From Yponomeuta sedellus (taxonomy: Eukaryota; Arthropoda; Insecta; Lepidoptera; Yponomeutidae), in the NCBI GenBank assembly GCA_934045075.1, contig OW203726.1, forward strand, positions 4,907,535-4,971,534: DNA of 64,000 bases, written 5' to 3'. Numbering within the stretch: position 1 is the first letter of the stretch; every line of letters starts with the position of its first letter. The notes under the pieces are model-generated. The model saw only the letters and a program-made list of their open reading frames with translations, did not search any database and was not told where the DNA came from. Shown here piece after piece: positions 52,062 to 62,445 of this stretch. A program made the translations under genes and the position numbers.

Positions 52062-52330
52062 CTATGTTTGAGTCCCACTGCTAGGCAAAGGCCTCCCCCG
52101 TTGCAGTCCAGACTTTTCTGTCCTGGGCCACGTCGGAGCACTCCGGCATTGGTTGTCGAGATTATCTCTCCACCGTCTTCTAATGTCCGTGGCACCACCG
52201 AGTGGGTGCCACCGACATCCAAGCCGGCCCCGGCTTAGACGTCCGTGGCACCCACTCGGTGGTGAGTTTTGCCTATCTTTTCGGGTGCACTTGACTGACG
52301 TGATCAACACCCACGACGATTATTGGAGTC
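52062..52330. repeat. LINE-like fragment with a strong hairpin
   Basis: TCCCACTGCTAGGCAAAGGC, CTCCCCCGTTGCAGTCCAGA resembles the 3' part of a lepidopteran LINE read antisense. Within it ACCACCGAGTGGGTGCCAC (about 52194-52212) pairs with GTGGCACCCACTCGGTGGT (about 52245-52263), and an inner stem AAGCCGG/CCGGCTT closes the loop. Confidence 0.6.
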
Positions 52331-52794
52331 CTTGCACGTAGTGCATGGTTTGAATCACCTTAATATTGAGTAAAATTGCCAATGAAGTATTGTTTATTTA
52401 TTTTACGTTTATACTGATACAATCAGCAAATTTATTGATTTCAATTTGATTTTTTATAAAAAATTTATTAATTCGTTTTTTCCCCTTTTTGGTCCTTAGA
52501 ACTTTTATCTTAAAAAAAATAGTGACAGTGTATGTATATTACAGAACTCCATTGCGTATTAAAGCATTTTAGGCCCCATTTTCTTTTTCTTGGGAAGTTG
52601 AAATATTACACACAATGCGTAACAGGCTTAGTACCGCCAATTTTACTGCACTTTATTGTTTAAGCCTTACATGTTATTTCTACATATAATTACAGGATAC
52701 TCGTATTCCTAGTGCACCATACACCACATTCTATCTATGTAATACTTTTTCATTTATTTACAAAAACTGCAATTGCTAAAAATGCCAATACTTT
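52331..52794. other. no recognisable gene or repeat
   Basis: Nothing supported was seen. Confidence 0.35.
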
Positions 52795-52861
52795 TTTAAA
52801 AACCTATTTAGAGGCTAAAATTTTCACCCATGCCGGGATTCGAACCCGCAACCTCTGCCAA
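52795..52861 (-). mobile_element. SINE B fragment
   Basis: AAAAACCTATTTAGAGGC, CCATGCCGGGATTCGAACCC, GCAACCTCTGCC; the tRNA 5' half is missing. Confidence 0.8.
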
Positions 52862-53410
52862 TACTACTAATACTGAATAGAAATTTTTTCTCGACTTTAA
52901 CAATGGGCGCTAGGTGTAGCTTACCTCGTGCATTTAGAAATCACCCTAGTTCAAACGTCAAAAGAATCATCATCGGAAAACTCAAATTGTTATTACTGCG
53001 AATGATTCCTCTGGGCTGACAACTGATTGCAGAAAATGGAAACTTACATGCGCGTTTTTCTCCCGTGTGGACATGACATCGCATGTGTGAATGTGTCAAG
53101 GTTAGTGAAGGCTAAAGCATCAGGATTGGGATTTAAATATTAAGTTGTTGGCTTCGCGTGTGTTCAGCCATTACTCGTGTCTATGAATGGAACGCGTGAT
53201 AGTGTATCGTTTTCGTTTCGCTGTTTGCATGTTGTTAGTTGAATTGGTAATAGTCAAGGGTGGGTCGACGATCGGTATGCAGACCAGCGACTGGATGGGT
53301 CGATGACATTGCTTAAGCCTCCGGAAGGGTTTATACTAGATTGGTAAGGGGTTAAGGGAGTTGGCTTAAAGGGAACAGAGGCTTAATAGGTGTGACGACA
53401 GTATCTTATC
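52862..53410. other. no recognisable gene or repeat
   Basis: Nothing supported was seen. Confidence 0.35.
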
Positions 53411-53560
53411 CCGAATCGAATCCCGGCTGGGAACAAAAAAAAGCCCAGGTCTTGGATGTTTACATGTTTGTGATGTCGTTGTTTCTGGTTCCCACGACCC
53501 TGGGTATCCTAGTGTGGGGCCAGAAGCAATGTATGTGCTTGTATGTAAATGTTATGTTAA
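53411..53560 (+). mobile_element. SINE G, head truncated
   Basis: Starts at the T-arm (CGAATCGAATCCCGGCTGG), then GCCCAGGTCTTGGATGTTTA, GTGTGGGGCCAGAAGCAATG and TGTATGTAAATGTTATG. Confidence 0.85.
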
Positions 53561-54399
53561 ATAGTCAAAGATTTAACGATATTAATAAAAAAAGAGATTA
53601 GCAATATTTTCAATAAAATTATAAATTTTAATACTGCTTTCAGCCATTGTGAATGAAACAGCAATCACACCGCGTGACGTCACACCTGAGTAACATTGGT
53701 AAACTTCACCCGTGCTTTGTTTAATGTTTCTTTACCTGGGCGTGACGTCAGATTCGACGCGAGCTGTTTCCCACAGGTTTAAAATACTTTTGAATAATGG
53801 CTTTAACCTTCCTTCTTTCCTAACTTGAGTTTATTACTGAAATGTAGTTTTTTTTTTTGTTAATATTATATAATATGTGTCCCCATATTATGGAAGAGGA
53901 TTTAAAAATATTTCTTCATGCCTATTATGCGTACCATATCGTCTGTACCATACTGTCATCTAACTGTTAAATTCTGTATTAATTTAACAGGAAGACGATG
54001 AAATTGTCTAGGATTTGGTGCGTAGAGGAACAGAACACTACTAGCTTTGTGGAAATCTAGGTAGAGTAGTCCCATAACTTGCTACGTACAATGATTTAAC
54101 TCTGCTACTAAGCTGGGAAATCTCAGGACTAACAAGCTATCCTCAATCAAGGCAGGGCCTAAATTCTTATTCACGGCTCTGCTCCCTTATTACGCGAGTC
54201 AAATCTCGAAAGATTCCAATCGTTTAACTGTCAAATTTCGTAATAATTGATAACGCTAACTTAAAAATTCCGGATTTAGTGCACATAATTAGTAGTCCCC
54301 TGATGTCACCGCACGCCTTAAGAGCTAGCTTTCCAATTATGGTGATCCGTTGCCGAACGCTGAGCACTCTTATTATGGCGCTATGTAGTGTTAGCGCTA
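53561..54399. other. unassigned; SINE C tail scrap
   Basis: TTGCTACGTACAATGATTTA and GGAAATCTCAGGACTAACAA at about 54075-54140 are the 3' end of SINE C. No gene. Confidence 0.45.
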
Positions 54400-55040
54400 A
54401 CTAGCGACACCAATTGATAAAACATATTATCTTCAGTTGTATCGCGTCCTTTGAAAAAGTGAACTTTGGAAAATGTGAAATCTTTATAAATTTAGTAGTT
54501 ATTTTTATTTTTAGCTTATAGTTACACTAAGATCTATCCAGTGTTATGTAAGCTGCAAGTTTTCCAAAAATAAATAAGTTTTTAGAACCTACTGAACAGT
54601 CTACAACTTCAACAATCTAGAACAAAACATTTACATACAGGCACATACATTGCTTCTGGCCCCACACTAGGATACCCTGTGTCGTGAGGACCAGAAACAA
54701 CGACATCACAAACATGTAAACATCCAAGACCTGGGTTTTTTTTTTATTCCCAGCCGGGATTCGAACCTCTTGCATGGTAGGCAGACGCGCTACCGCTACG
54801 CCACAGAGGTCGTCAAACAGTCAGAGATCAATCTAGCAGATTAGCCAAAAACGCAATTTTTAGCAATTTCTGCTAAAAACGCCCGTTTTTAGTCCGAGGT
54901 TGTTGATCCTAGTTCCTAGGATCAACTGTACGTACAGGTTCGAAAAGTAGTTGCCACAATTGCTAACATGATGTTCACTTTTTGAAAAAAAAAAACGTGT
55001 TACAGAACTAGTTATAATTTTTATTCCATTGGTATTTGAC
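54400..55040. mobile_element. fold-back element, diverged, interrupted by SINE G
   Basis: The left arm (GCGACACCAATTGATAAAAC, GAAAAAGTGAACTTTGG) and right arm (inverse of CCAATGGAATAAAAATTATA and CAAAAAGTGAACATCATG) correspond to the arms of 23441-23798. The centre has GCCAAAAACGCAATTTTTAG. SINE G at 54627-54817 was inserted into the left arm later. Confidence 0.65.
54627..54817 (-). mobile_element. SINE G, tRNA-derived
   Basis: AACATTTACATACAGGCACA, CCACACTAGGATACCCTGTG, AACATCCAAGACCTGGG, GATTCGAACCTCTTGC (T-arm shortened) and GGCAGACGCGCTACCGCTAC. A good copy, apart from a small T-arm deletion. Confidence 0.9.
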
Positions 55041-55740
55041 GGTTCGGTCGGAGTACCTATCGCACGAGTTCATACAGCGGAAAACTTACATAGTAGGCCT
55101 TTGACAGTTAATGGTCACGTGGATGGTTTCTCCTGTGCGTTTAATCAGATTATGTGAAAATGTTTATTCAGTGAGCATTGCCTGTCAGAAGTGCCGTAGA
55201 TAAAACAGAATGTAATGTAGAATAAATGTTAATGCAGGACTTTTCCTTCTTGTATCGCAGTCGAAAATATAACTAGTACTAGATGTATTTCTACGACGTA
55301 TAACGTTGACAGTGTTGTATCAACAAGGTTTCATAGTTGGTAAGGCACTACTAAATCTTGTTTTTCTATATGTCCAACTTATAATGTAACTAACATGTAA
55401 AATCATAACAAGAAATGTATCTATAAGAAAATTGGTCATACCTTGAATTCCAAATTATTATGGTATGCGTATGAGAAAATATCTCATTCCGAAAACAACG
55501 GAATTCTCATTAAACGATCTTCCAGTTACTTTAAGATATGAGAATGTCTGTAAAGTCACATATAAGAAAAAAGTTGCAGAATTTCTGTTAAGTCAATTGT
55601 AGTTGATGTGTATGTAGGTAGTTGGCTAGTTTTGATTCTGCCCGGCACACTGACCTCTTGTTCGTGGCAATGTCATGTGACTGACCGAACTCAAGCCTTA
55701 GGCGTAGAGCGAGCAAGAGGGTAGTGTGTAGGGAATAATC
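55041..55740. other. no recognisable gene or repeat
   Basis: Nothing supported was seen. Confidence 0.35.
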
Positions 55741-55794
55741 AAATGTCTTTTTTATTATTTGTATATACCTAGCATATAACGTGAATTTGTAAAA

Positions 55795-55890
55795 CCAAGA
55801 GCATCTGCCAACAAACTGTTATGCAGTTTGGCAGAAACCAACTTCTGTATTTTTTGTATTTTTATTTGAATAAATGTTTTCAATCAATCA
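55795..55890 (+). repeat. repeat with GCCAACAAACTG hairpin, LINE-tail-like
   Basis: GCCAACAAACTGTTATGCAG, TTTGGCAG is the inverse partner of 17947-17970; followed by TTGAATAAATGTTTTCAATC, an AATAAA-type end. Confidence 0.45.
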
Positions 55891-55939
55891 ATATAAACGT
55901 CTAGTGGCAACTACATAGGTGAAGTTACCACGCTTAAGA

Positions 55940-56050
55940 AAATACATAAGCATCCCACTGTCGGGCACAGGCCAGTCTCATAGTACGAGCTTTATCGCTG
56001 AAGTGCCTTGACCAAATTTTCAGGTGTAGGGAGCTTGCCAAGGTTCGATA
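55940..56050. repeat. short LINE/SINE fragment
   Basis: CCCACTGTCGGGCACAGGCC, GACCAAATTTTCAGGTGTAG resemble fragments of dispersed lepidopteran repeats (CACTGTTGGGCACAGGCC type). The boundaries are unclear. Confidence 0.35.
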
Positions 56051-56928
56051 CCATCCGCGCTGCTGTAATAAACTATACTTATTTCCTCGTATTAGTTGTT
56101 GCCAAATATTTCGTACTTTCGGTTCATACTCTCGTACAAGTGCAGATAAAGAAAATCTCTAACCTTCCATCCCGAAAGGTTTGTGTACAATGTTATTTGC
56201 AGCCAATGCTATTTGGTATTTTTCGAGGTGGAGTTTCACTTTATTTTAATTTGATTTTCCTTTATTGGTGGGTGAAACAGGTAACAAACGAGCTGATGAA
56301 GGTTCAAGATCATTTCTTATTAGGTTAAACATTTAACTACGATTAAATGCCTTAATCCCTATTTCTCTCGTATCTCGTACAGAGACTGACAAATTTCGCC
56401 AAATCATACAATCCTTGTTAAAATCTCATTCAAAAGTTTGCGAGATTTTTATTTCTCCCAGCTAAATCTCGAAACGCTGCATACCTTCCTCCTATCTTAG
56501 CCGATTTCAAGTAAGACAATTTTAATAACAAACGAAGCCAACTTAATGATGAAATATCATTATATAAGAGTTTTCTAATGTCTTCCTTATGCTATCTCGT
56601 TAGGGCGGATGAGCAATTGCATATGTAATTAAGCAACTGTGCATAGCTATAAAGAGCACGGCAATACTGTTTGTTGATACCGCGTATGTTTTTATTATGT
56701 AGCCTATAAACGTTCAACTGCAGAGCATAGGACTTCTCTCGGAGAGAGTATGGGCTGAATTACCACGAGTGCCCACCGCGGATTCCAATTTCATGGGCTG
56801 TGTTATTTATAAACCTCAGATACCGCGCTATTACGCTGATAAAATAGTAGGTACCATTTTCTATCAAAACCCCGAATTATTAAAAAAATGTTGTAAGATG
56901 TCAAAAGAGCTAAATTGATAAAATACTT
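56051..56928. other. no recognisable gene
   Basis: The 106-codon frame at 56008-56328 begins inside the repeat fragment and shows no domain. A tail scrap (CTCTCGGAGAGAGTATGGGC, GAGTGCCCACCGCGGATTCC) lies at about 56734-56790. Confidence 0.4.
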
Positions 56929-56944
56929 AAATAATTATGTTGGA

Positions 56945-57084
56945 TATATTCTTTTTAATGCACTAACCCGTGCTAAGGACAATTTAAAAAAAAACCTATT
57001 TAGAAGCTAAATATTCCACCCATGCCGGGACTCGAACCCGCGACCTCCGTGTGGTCGAATTTTTAGCCTCCAAATAGGTTTTTG
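56945..57084. mobile_element. SINE B fold-back copy with 16-bp target duplication
   Basis: An exact 16-bp duplication AAATAATTATGTTGGA (56929-56944 and 57085-57100) flanks the unit. Inside, antisense tail and T-arm (TTTTTAATGCACTAACCCGT ... GGGACTCGAACCCGCGACCT) are followed, after GTGTGG, by a sense-strand end TCGAATTTTTAGCCTCCAAA. The inverted join was therefore already present when the unit inserted. Confidence 0.85.
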
Positions 57085-57100
57085 AAATAATTATGTTGGA

Positions 57101-57925
57101 TTGTAGACACACAGAGGCGTAATAATTATGTTTGTTTGTTCTGCTCACACTTAGTCTGAATATATGTTGTCTTTCAGCTATATTGACAGTTAATTTAGTT
57201 AATTCCGAAGCATGAGTGTGTACTGAAGTCAAAACCTAAAAGAAATCTATACACCTCGCGCCATTAGGGATAAAAGCAAAGTCCGCCAGGACATGTCGTA
57301 AACATTATTTTCTTTTGTAAAGCTATTTGCAGCCTAGACAGAGTTTTAATGGAAAACAGACATCACTTGCCATTCCTAAGAAAAAAACAAAATAAATTAC
57401 AGCTTCGATAACAAAGTTCTATATTCAAACAAGACAAGTGAGTGTCGACTTTTTTCTTTCTTGTTTGAAAAATCTGCCAGTTTAACACTTGGCGCGCTTG
57501 CCATAGTTACTGGCACATTGCACAATCTTTGCGCGTCGAATTAAAAAAGAAACTCCCCACTAACGGGCTCTTCTCAGCTGAACAGATATGAGCAGTTAGA
57601 CTACGTTCCAGTTGTTTGCTTTGATGAGCACTGAGGGTCAATTCAGACTGTTTAACAAACATACCTACTAGACATTTGGTGGATTCGTGGTACATACTGT
57701 GTGTATGTACTTAACCTAATATCTATACACACGGGTATGAGTAAGTTTACTCCACAGAGCAATTTGTGGAACGACATTTCGAAGTGGAGTGAATTTTTTT
57801 TGCTTAGGTGTTTAATTATAACTGGCCACTAAATACTAAAGTGACATCCTTTACAAAAATTAAAAACAAAAAACACGCATTGTTGTTATTAGTTCTTAAT
57901 ATGACGTCTCTTTGTTTTATGTTAC
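57101..57925. other. unassigned; related to 61110-61400
   Basis: GTCGTAAACATTATTTTCTT (about 57295), TAATGGAAAACAGACAT and GGCGCGCTTGCCATAGTTAC, GCGCGTCGAATTA (about 57490-57545) occur in the same order at 61130-61340. A diverged dispersed repeat; no gene. Confidence 0.4.
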
Positions 57926-58095
57926 AGCGGTGGTAGCTCAGTGGGTAGAACCATGGACTCGCAAGCGAGAGACCCAGGTTCGATCCCCAGTGCGAGCATG
58001 TATTTAATTTCAAAGTTACGTATATTTGCGAATTTGCAGTCGCAATACCACACGCTAACGTGAAGGAAAACATCGTGAGGAAACCCGCGGCTTCG
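57926..58095 (+). mobile_element. SINE C, tRNA-derived
   Basis: GCGGTGGTAGCTCAGTGGGT, GCGAGAGACCCAGGTTCGAT (B box), then GTGAAGGAAAACATCGTGAG. Same subtype as the head at 5690. Confidence 0.85.
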
Positions 58096-58104
58096 TTAGC
58101 TCGG

Positions 58105-58305
58105 CACGTATTGTCTAGTCTTTATTGTGGGCTGGCCCGACTAAGCTGTCAGGATGGTATAGGTGCTGGGCAAGCCTATACCATCTATAAAAACCATGTC
58201 CCAGGCACTACAGCGTCGGAGTGGTCCCTTCACCCATCTAGTGTGAGTGAAGATGCCACTGGACGCTGTATAAATCATCTCATAACGTAGATGCAAAAGG
58301 CCAAT
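58105..58305 (+). repeat. repeat J
   Basis: GACTAAGCTGTCAGGATGGT, ATAGGTGCTGGGCAAGCC, GAGTGGTCCCTTCACCCATC and ATGCCACTGGACGCTGTATA, AATCATCTCATAACGTAGAT. Directly follows SINE C, as at 5262. Confidence 0.65.
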
Positions 58306-58637
58306 ATTTATTTTTGTTTTTTAGCGTGCATAGACTCTTTGCTATCACTTAAGAACTGCTAACACAAACGCAGTTTTTTTTTTATGCACATAATGCTTTT
58401 TTTGTCATGATCCGAAGGAATGCCACTTTGATATGTACTCAGTTCTGAGGTATACATTATCGGAGGTACGCATTAGGAAACTCCTCGCAACAAGCTCAGG
58501 GTGATCTTTAGGTAGAGCAATGAGTATCACGAATGCTTAATTCGTTTAGCTGCAATAGGATGGCCTGCTTTTTGTGTTTCTGGAAACCATAAAGACCATG
58601 CTTTTCTTCTTATGAAGCTTATTCACAGACTTTTACT
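58306..58637. other. no recognisable gene or repeat
   Basis: Nothing supported was seen. Confidence 0.35.
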
Positions 58638-58805
58638 GTACGTAATACAGAGAATAGTGTAAAGAGGTTCGGAATTTCACTGATGCCGGTGAGTCGCTGA
58701 GCGAATCGGTGAGCTCAGTTGGAAAGAGCGCTGGCACGGATAGCCAGAGGTCGCGGGTTCGAATCCCGGCCATGGGTGGAATTTGTAGCCTCTAAATAGG
58801 TTTTT
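58638..58805 (+). mobile_element. SINE B with a small insertion in the D-arm region
   Basis: TACGTAATACAGAGAATAGTG, GGTGAGTCGCTGAGCGAATC, GGTGAGCTCAGTTGG (the normal GCCCATTAGC is altered), GGCACGGATAGCCAGAGGTC, GCGGGTTCGAATCCCGGCC. Confidence 0.85.
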
Positions 58806-59280
58806 TAAAGACTTTTACAGTTACCACGTTATTTCGGCTACAAATTCGCGAATACAAATGCCGAGTCTGATTTTTGAGTCTGACCTAGTCATTTCCATGT
58901 AAAACGTAGAGTTGGTGCATATTGAAAATAACAGTTATACCTAGTATCTAGTTAATAACAGAGTTAATCAGTTCATTCTTTTTCGTACATTATATAATTA
59001 TCTGATCTGTACTACTGTTGAAAACATTATCGCTCTAACCCAGTTGCGGAGTGAAATGTCACAAAGAGACGGACCGATCTTATTTTGTTTTGTATATTTG
59101 TAACGCTTATAAACATAAGAAGTGTTGTCAATTGTTTTTCAAAAATGATTTACATTTTTTACATGAAAAACTAGTTTTACGTGTAACGATATTTAGGTAG
59201 CAGTTTCTGTGCTTATTTTAATAAAGATTCTTTTTTATCATTAACAAAATCTTATGCGCAATAACGACCGGTATGAAAAT
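58806..59280. other. no recognisable gene or repeat
   Basis: Nothing supported was seen. Confidence 0.35.
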
Positions 59281-59633
59281 AATTTAAGTATTTATTGTCT
59301 GATACCGAGAACGGTTCCACTGAGTTCCTGTTTGTCTAGTACAACCCACCTCTAGTGAGAGGTCGCGACTTGTTATTTATGTTGCGCAAAGGTGGACTTA
59401 GCAAACTAGCCTCAAAGTTACTCTACTCGTGGGGGCCTAATATAGTTGTTTTAAAAGTTACGTAAAAGCCGTAAAAGTTGCGCAGTTTCCGCGACAAAAT
59501 GAGCTTATTTAGAAACAACTATACTATAAAGATAAGTATTTTTTTATATTACAAATTATCTTCTACCAGAACAATGACCCGCAGACTCGTAGCGCGCACG
59601 CACCCGCTATGGCTCGGTATTGATTCGAGATTC

Positions 59634-59742
59634 GCGGCTTGACAACTTCTGACAGTAAGACCAACTACTAGTCTTGCAAGCCTCCACCAATCCGGACTTG
59701 GCCCCCGTGGTGGAGTGGTCCTCAGGAAAGAGACCCGTGCTA
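59634..59742 (+). mobile_element. SINE A fragment
   Basis: GGCTTGACAACTTCTGACAG, TAGTCTTGCAAGCCTCCACC, GGACTTGGCCCCCGTGGTGG, then a deletion into AAAGAGACCCGTGC. Confidence 0.8.
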
Positions 59743-59745
59743 ATA

Positions 59746-59941
59746 TTATTTTTAATGCACCAACCCGTGCTAAGGACAATTTAAAAAAAAACTATTTAGA
59801 GGCTAAAAATTCCTCCCATGCCGGGATTCGAACCCGCGAGCTCTGGCTATCCGTGCCAGCGCTCTTTCCAACAGAGCTAATGGGCGACTCGCCGGCATCA
59901 GTGAAATTTCGAACCTCTTTACAATATTCTCTGTATTACGT
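59746..59941 (-). mobile_element. SINE B, full length with tail
   Basis: TTTTTAATGCACCAACCCGT, ACTATTTAGAGGCTAAAAAT, GGATTCGAACCCGCGAGCTC, CTTTCCAACAGAGCTAATGG, AATATTCTCTGTATTACG. The complete family structure from tail to upstream flank. Confidence 0.9.
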
Positions 59942-60071
59942 GTTTTTAGTATTGGGGACATTTATTGTCTGATACCGAGAACGGTTCCACTGAGTTCCTC
60001 TGTTTGTCTAGTACAACCCACCTCTAGTGAGAGGTCGCGACTTGTTATTTATGTTGCGCAAAGGTGGACTT

Positions 60072-60289
60072 TGGTGCCGGCTGTCATATAATGGCAGTCG
60101 TTAAGCCATGTCAGAGGCCTTATGGGCGGCTTGATAACTTCTGACAGTAAGGTCCGCCACTGTCTTACAATCCTCCACCAACCCGGACTTGGCCCCCGTG
60201 GTGGAGTATGGCCTAACCTTCCTGCTATGCATGAAGAGACCCGTGCCCCAGCAGTGGGGACATACAAGGGTTGATAACGATAACGAACG
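60072..60289 (+). mobile_element. SINE A with 12-bp target duplication
   Basis: An exact duplication AAAGGTGGACTT (60060-60071 and 60290-60301) flanks it. It starts at GGTGCCGGCTGTCATATAAT and ends GACATACAAGGGTTGATAAC plus (GATAAC)n-like bases. This shows the body+tail unit moves on its own, without the 5S-like head. Confidence 0.9.
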
Positions 60290-60365
60290 AAAGGTGGACT
60301 TAGCAAACTAGCCTCAAAGTTACTCTACTCGTTCAGGTACATTCCTCAGGAAAGAGACCCGTGCT

Positions 60366-60485
60366 AATATTATTTTTAATGCACTAACCCGTGCTAAGGA
60401 CAATTTAAAAAAAAACTATTTAGAGGCTAAAAAATCCTCCCATGCCGGGATTCGAACCCGCGACCTCTGGCTATCCGTGCCAGCG
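60366..60485 (-). mobile_element. SINE B, truncated by the duplication edge
   Basis: TTTTTAATGCACTAACCCGT, ACTATTTAGAGGCTAAAAAA, GGATTCGAACCCGCGACCTC, CTATCCGTGCCAGCGG; near-identical to the copy at 59746. Confidence 0.9.
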
Positions 60486-60540
60486 GAACAGTGTCTAACA
60501 CTGGTTTTGTTTAAAGTATTTAAAACAAGTTAATTTGTTA

Positions 60541-60725
60541 TCAACCCATCATGTCCCCACCGAGGAGCACGGGTCTTAAAAAAAACCTATTTAGAGACTA
60601 AAAATTCCACCCATGCCGGGATTCGAATTCGCGACCTCTGGCTATCCGTGCCAGCGCTCTTTCCAACTGATCTAATGGGGACTCACTGGCTATCAGTGAA
60701 ATTTCGAACCTCTTTACAATATTCT
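60541..60725 (-). mobile_element. SINE B joined to a SINE A tail scrap
   Basis: CAACCCATCATGTCCCCACC, GAGGAGCACGGGTCTT is the SINE A tail (60541-60576). It runs into AAACCTATTTAGAGACTAAA, GGATTCGAATTCGCGACCTC, CTTTCCAACTGATCTAATGG and CTCTTTACAATATTCTC. Confidence 0.85.
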
Positions 60726-61400
60726 CCAAAGAAAAAGTTATAGCAGCTCTGCCCGTTCAAGAGTTAACGCAGTCTTGTCCCGGTTCCTCGTAAACTAACA
60801 ATTTGTTAATCTACTCTTGAGGCGGCCCCTTAAGGAGCAGTTGTTAGCACGATCAGACCTCAATTTGTATCCTCTGAACGTAATGGTAAAGTCTCATTGC
60901 ATCCGGCATGTCGTTTGTAAATAAAAACCAAACTACATTTGTATGGGAATTGTTCTTTGGGGCCGCCTTAACAGCGGTCAGTTGTATTTTTTTAAAAGTA
61001 CACACGAACTTTGCCCAACTGACAACTGTTATCAGTAGAATAAGAATGAAGAAGAACAGATTGTTGTACTGTAAACAAGAGGTCAGACGAATATAACATG
61101 AATTTTCAGGCCGAATGTTCCGACGCAAGTCGTGAACATTATTTTCTTCTGTCTCCTAGTCTAAAATACTGCTAATGGAAAACAAACTTAATTTTCTCTT
61201 TCGAGAAAAAAAACACAAAGTTTTGTTTTCAAATAACAAAAATGGAGCGTTGCCTTTTTTATTTATTTCTTTTTTTTTTATAAAACGGCCAGCTTAACAT
61301 TGGGCGCGCTCGCCGTACTGGCACATTTCGCGCGTCGAATTATATCGCCCATTCTTACATAACTACCTACCTAGTTAATTTTAGCTCATGAGCAACGAAC
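60726..61400. other. unassigned; diverged repeat shared with 57290-57560
   Basis: Contains GTCGTGAACATTATTTTCTT and TGGGCGCGCTCGCCGTACTG, CGCGCGTCGAATTA. The open frames on both strands at 60853-61128 overlap and show no domain. Confidence 0.4.
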
Positions 61401-61491
61401 AAAAGCGGTGCTCTAATGTTTAGATTATATTTTAGTTTGGTCTGGATTATGAAATTTCTTTAGGCTTATGTTTACTTTCGTTTTCCACTGT

Positions 61492-61640
61492 TCGTGTTTT
61501 TTTCCACTTAAATACAATTATGATGAAACCGCTGATATTTTTACGCTATTTATGTATATACTATGTTTTTTTTTCGTGTTTTCCACGTGCTTTTTTTCTA
61601 CTTAAATACAATTATGATGAAACCGCTGATATTTAGACAC
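61492..61640. repeat. two-copy tandem duplication
   Basis: TTCCACTTAAATACAATTATG, ATGAAACCGCTGATATTT occurs at about 61502 and about 61600, spaced roughly 98 bp, with poly-T spacers. Confidence 0.8.
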
Positions 61641-61904
61641 TGTTTCATTGTTTTTTTTAGTTTTCCATTATTTAACTTAGATTTGCGTTGTATTGCTTTT
61701 CCACTTCTCAAAGCGCTTTTCCAACATTAGTTGGCAGTAAGCTCTTATGAATAAATGCGGCCTACGAAATGCAGTGTACAGAGAACAACAGGTCAGCCTG
61801 TACATTTTATGCTGCAAAGTGGCCCTTCAAACTAGGAAGAGACTTGCAGGCATACGCTTTTCAAGTACGTTTTGTGAATATATATGTGTAATTTCCATTT
61901 TAAT

Positions 61905-62045
61905 TAATTAATTATACTTTATTGCAACCGAAACATTTAACAGGACGTATTTTACATAAGAAATAACGTGTACAAAGGCGAGTTTATCTCTGAAAGAGAT
62001 TTCTTCCAGCAAACCTTAGAGAGTCGGAGTGCCAGTAAAAAGTGG
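61905..62045 (-). repeat. LINE-type tail K
   Basis: ATACTTTATTGCAACCGAAA, GTACAAAGGCGAGTTTATCT, GAGATTTCTTCCAGCAAACC; the closest match to 18655-18790. Confidence 0.65.
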
Positions 62046-62097
62046 GTCTGTATACATGTACAAAGTAGGTATGCTACATAAATATTGAATAACCTAC

Positions 62098-62165
62098 CAC
62101 GACACAGGGTATCTTAGTGTGGGGCCAGAAGCAATGTATGTGCCAGTATGTAAATGTTAATGTTA
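62098..62165 (+). mobile_element. SINE G tail
   Basis: CACGACACAGGGTATCTTAG, TGTGGGGCCAGAAGCAATGT and GTATGTAAATGTTAATG. Confidence 0.8.
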
Positions 62166-62202
62166 ATAAGTCTTTATCTTTTTATAAGAAATCGATGATA
62201 AT

Positions 62203-62445
62203 TTAAAAAACCTATTTAGAGGCTAAAAATTCCACCCATGCCGGGATTCGAACCCGCGACCTCTGGCTATCCGTGCTAGCGCTCTTTCCAACTGAGGTAA
62301 TGGGCGACTCACCGTCATCAGAGAAATTTGGAACGTCTTTACAATATTCTCTGTTTACGTACAGAGCCTTTTAGCCTCTAAATAGGTTTTTTTTTTAATT
62401 GTCCTTATCACGGGTTAGTGCATTAAAAATAATATAATCAAGTCG
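62203..62445. mobile_element. SINE B, full antisense copy plus inverted sense tail
   Basis: 62203-62363 is an antisense copy (CCTATTTAGAGGCTAAAAAT, GGATTCGAACCCGCGACCTC, CAATATTCTCTGTTTACGTA). 62368-62445 is a sense tail (TTTTAGCCTCTAAATAGGTT, TTGTCCTTATCACGGGTTAG). The inverted-pair arrangement is like 56945-57084. Confidence 0.85.

Larger units (their letters stand above)
59281..60485. repeat. local segmental duplication
   Basis: ATTTATTGTCTGATACCGAG through GCGCAAAGGTGGACTTAGCA recurs from 59961, and TCAGGAAAGAGACCCGTGCT, AATATTATTTTTAATGCAC occurs at about 59712 and 60351, each followed by an antisense SINE B. Copy one spans about 59281-59855 and copy two about 59955-60485. Copy two is interrupted by a SINE A. 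Confidence 0.85.
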
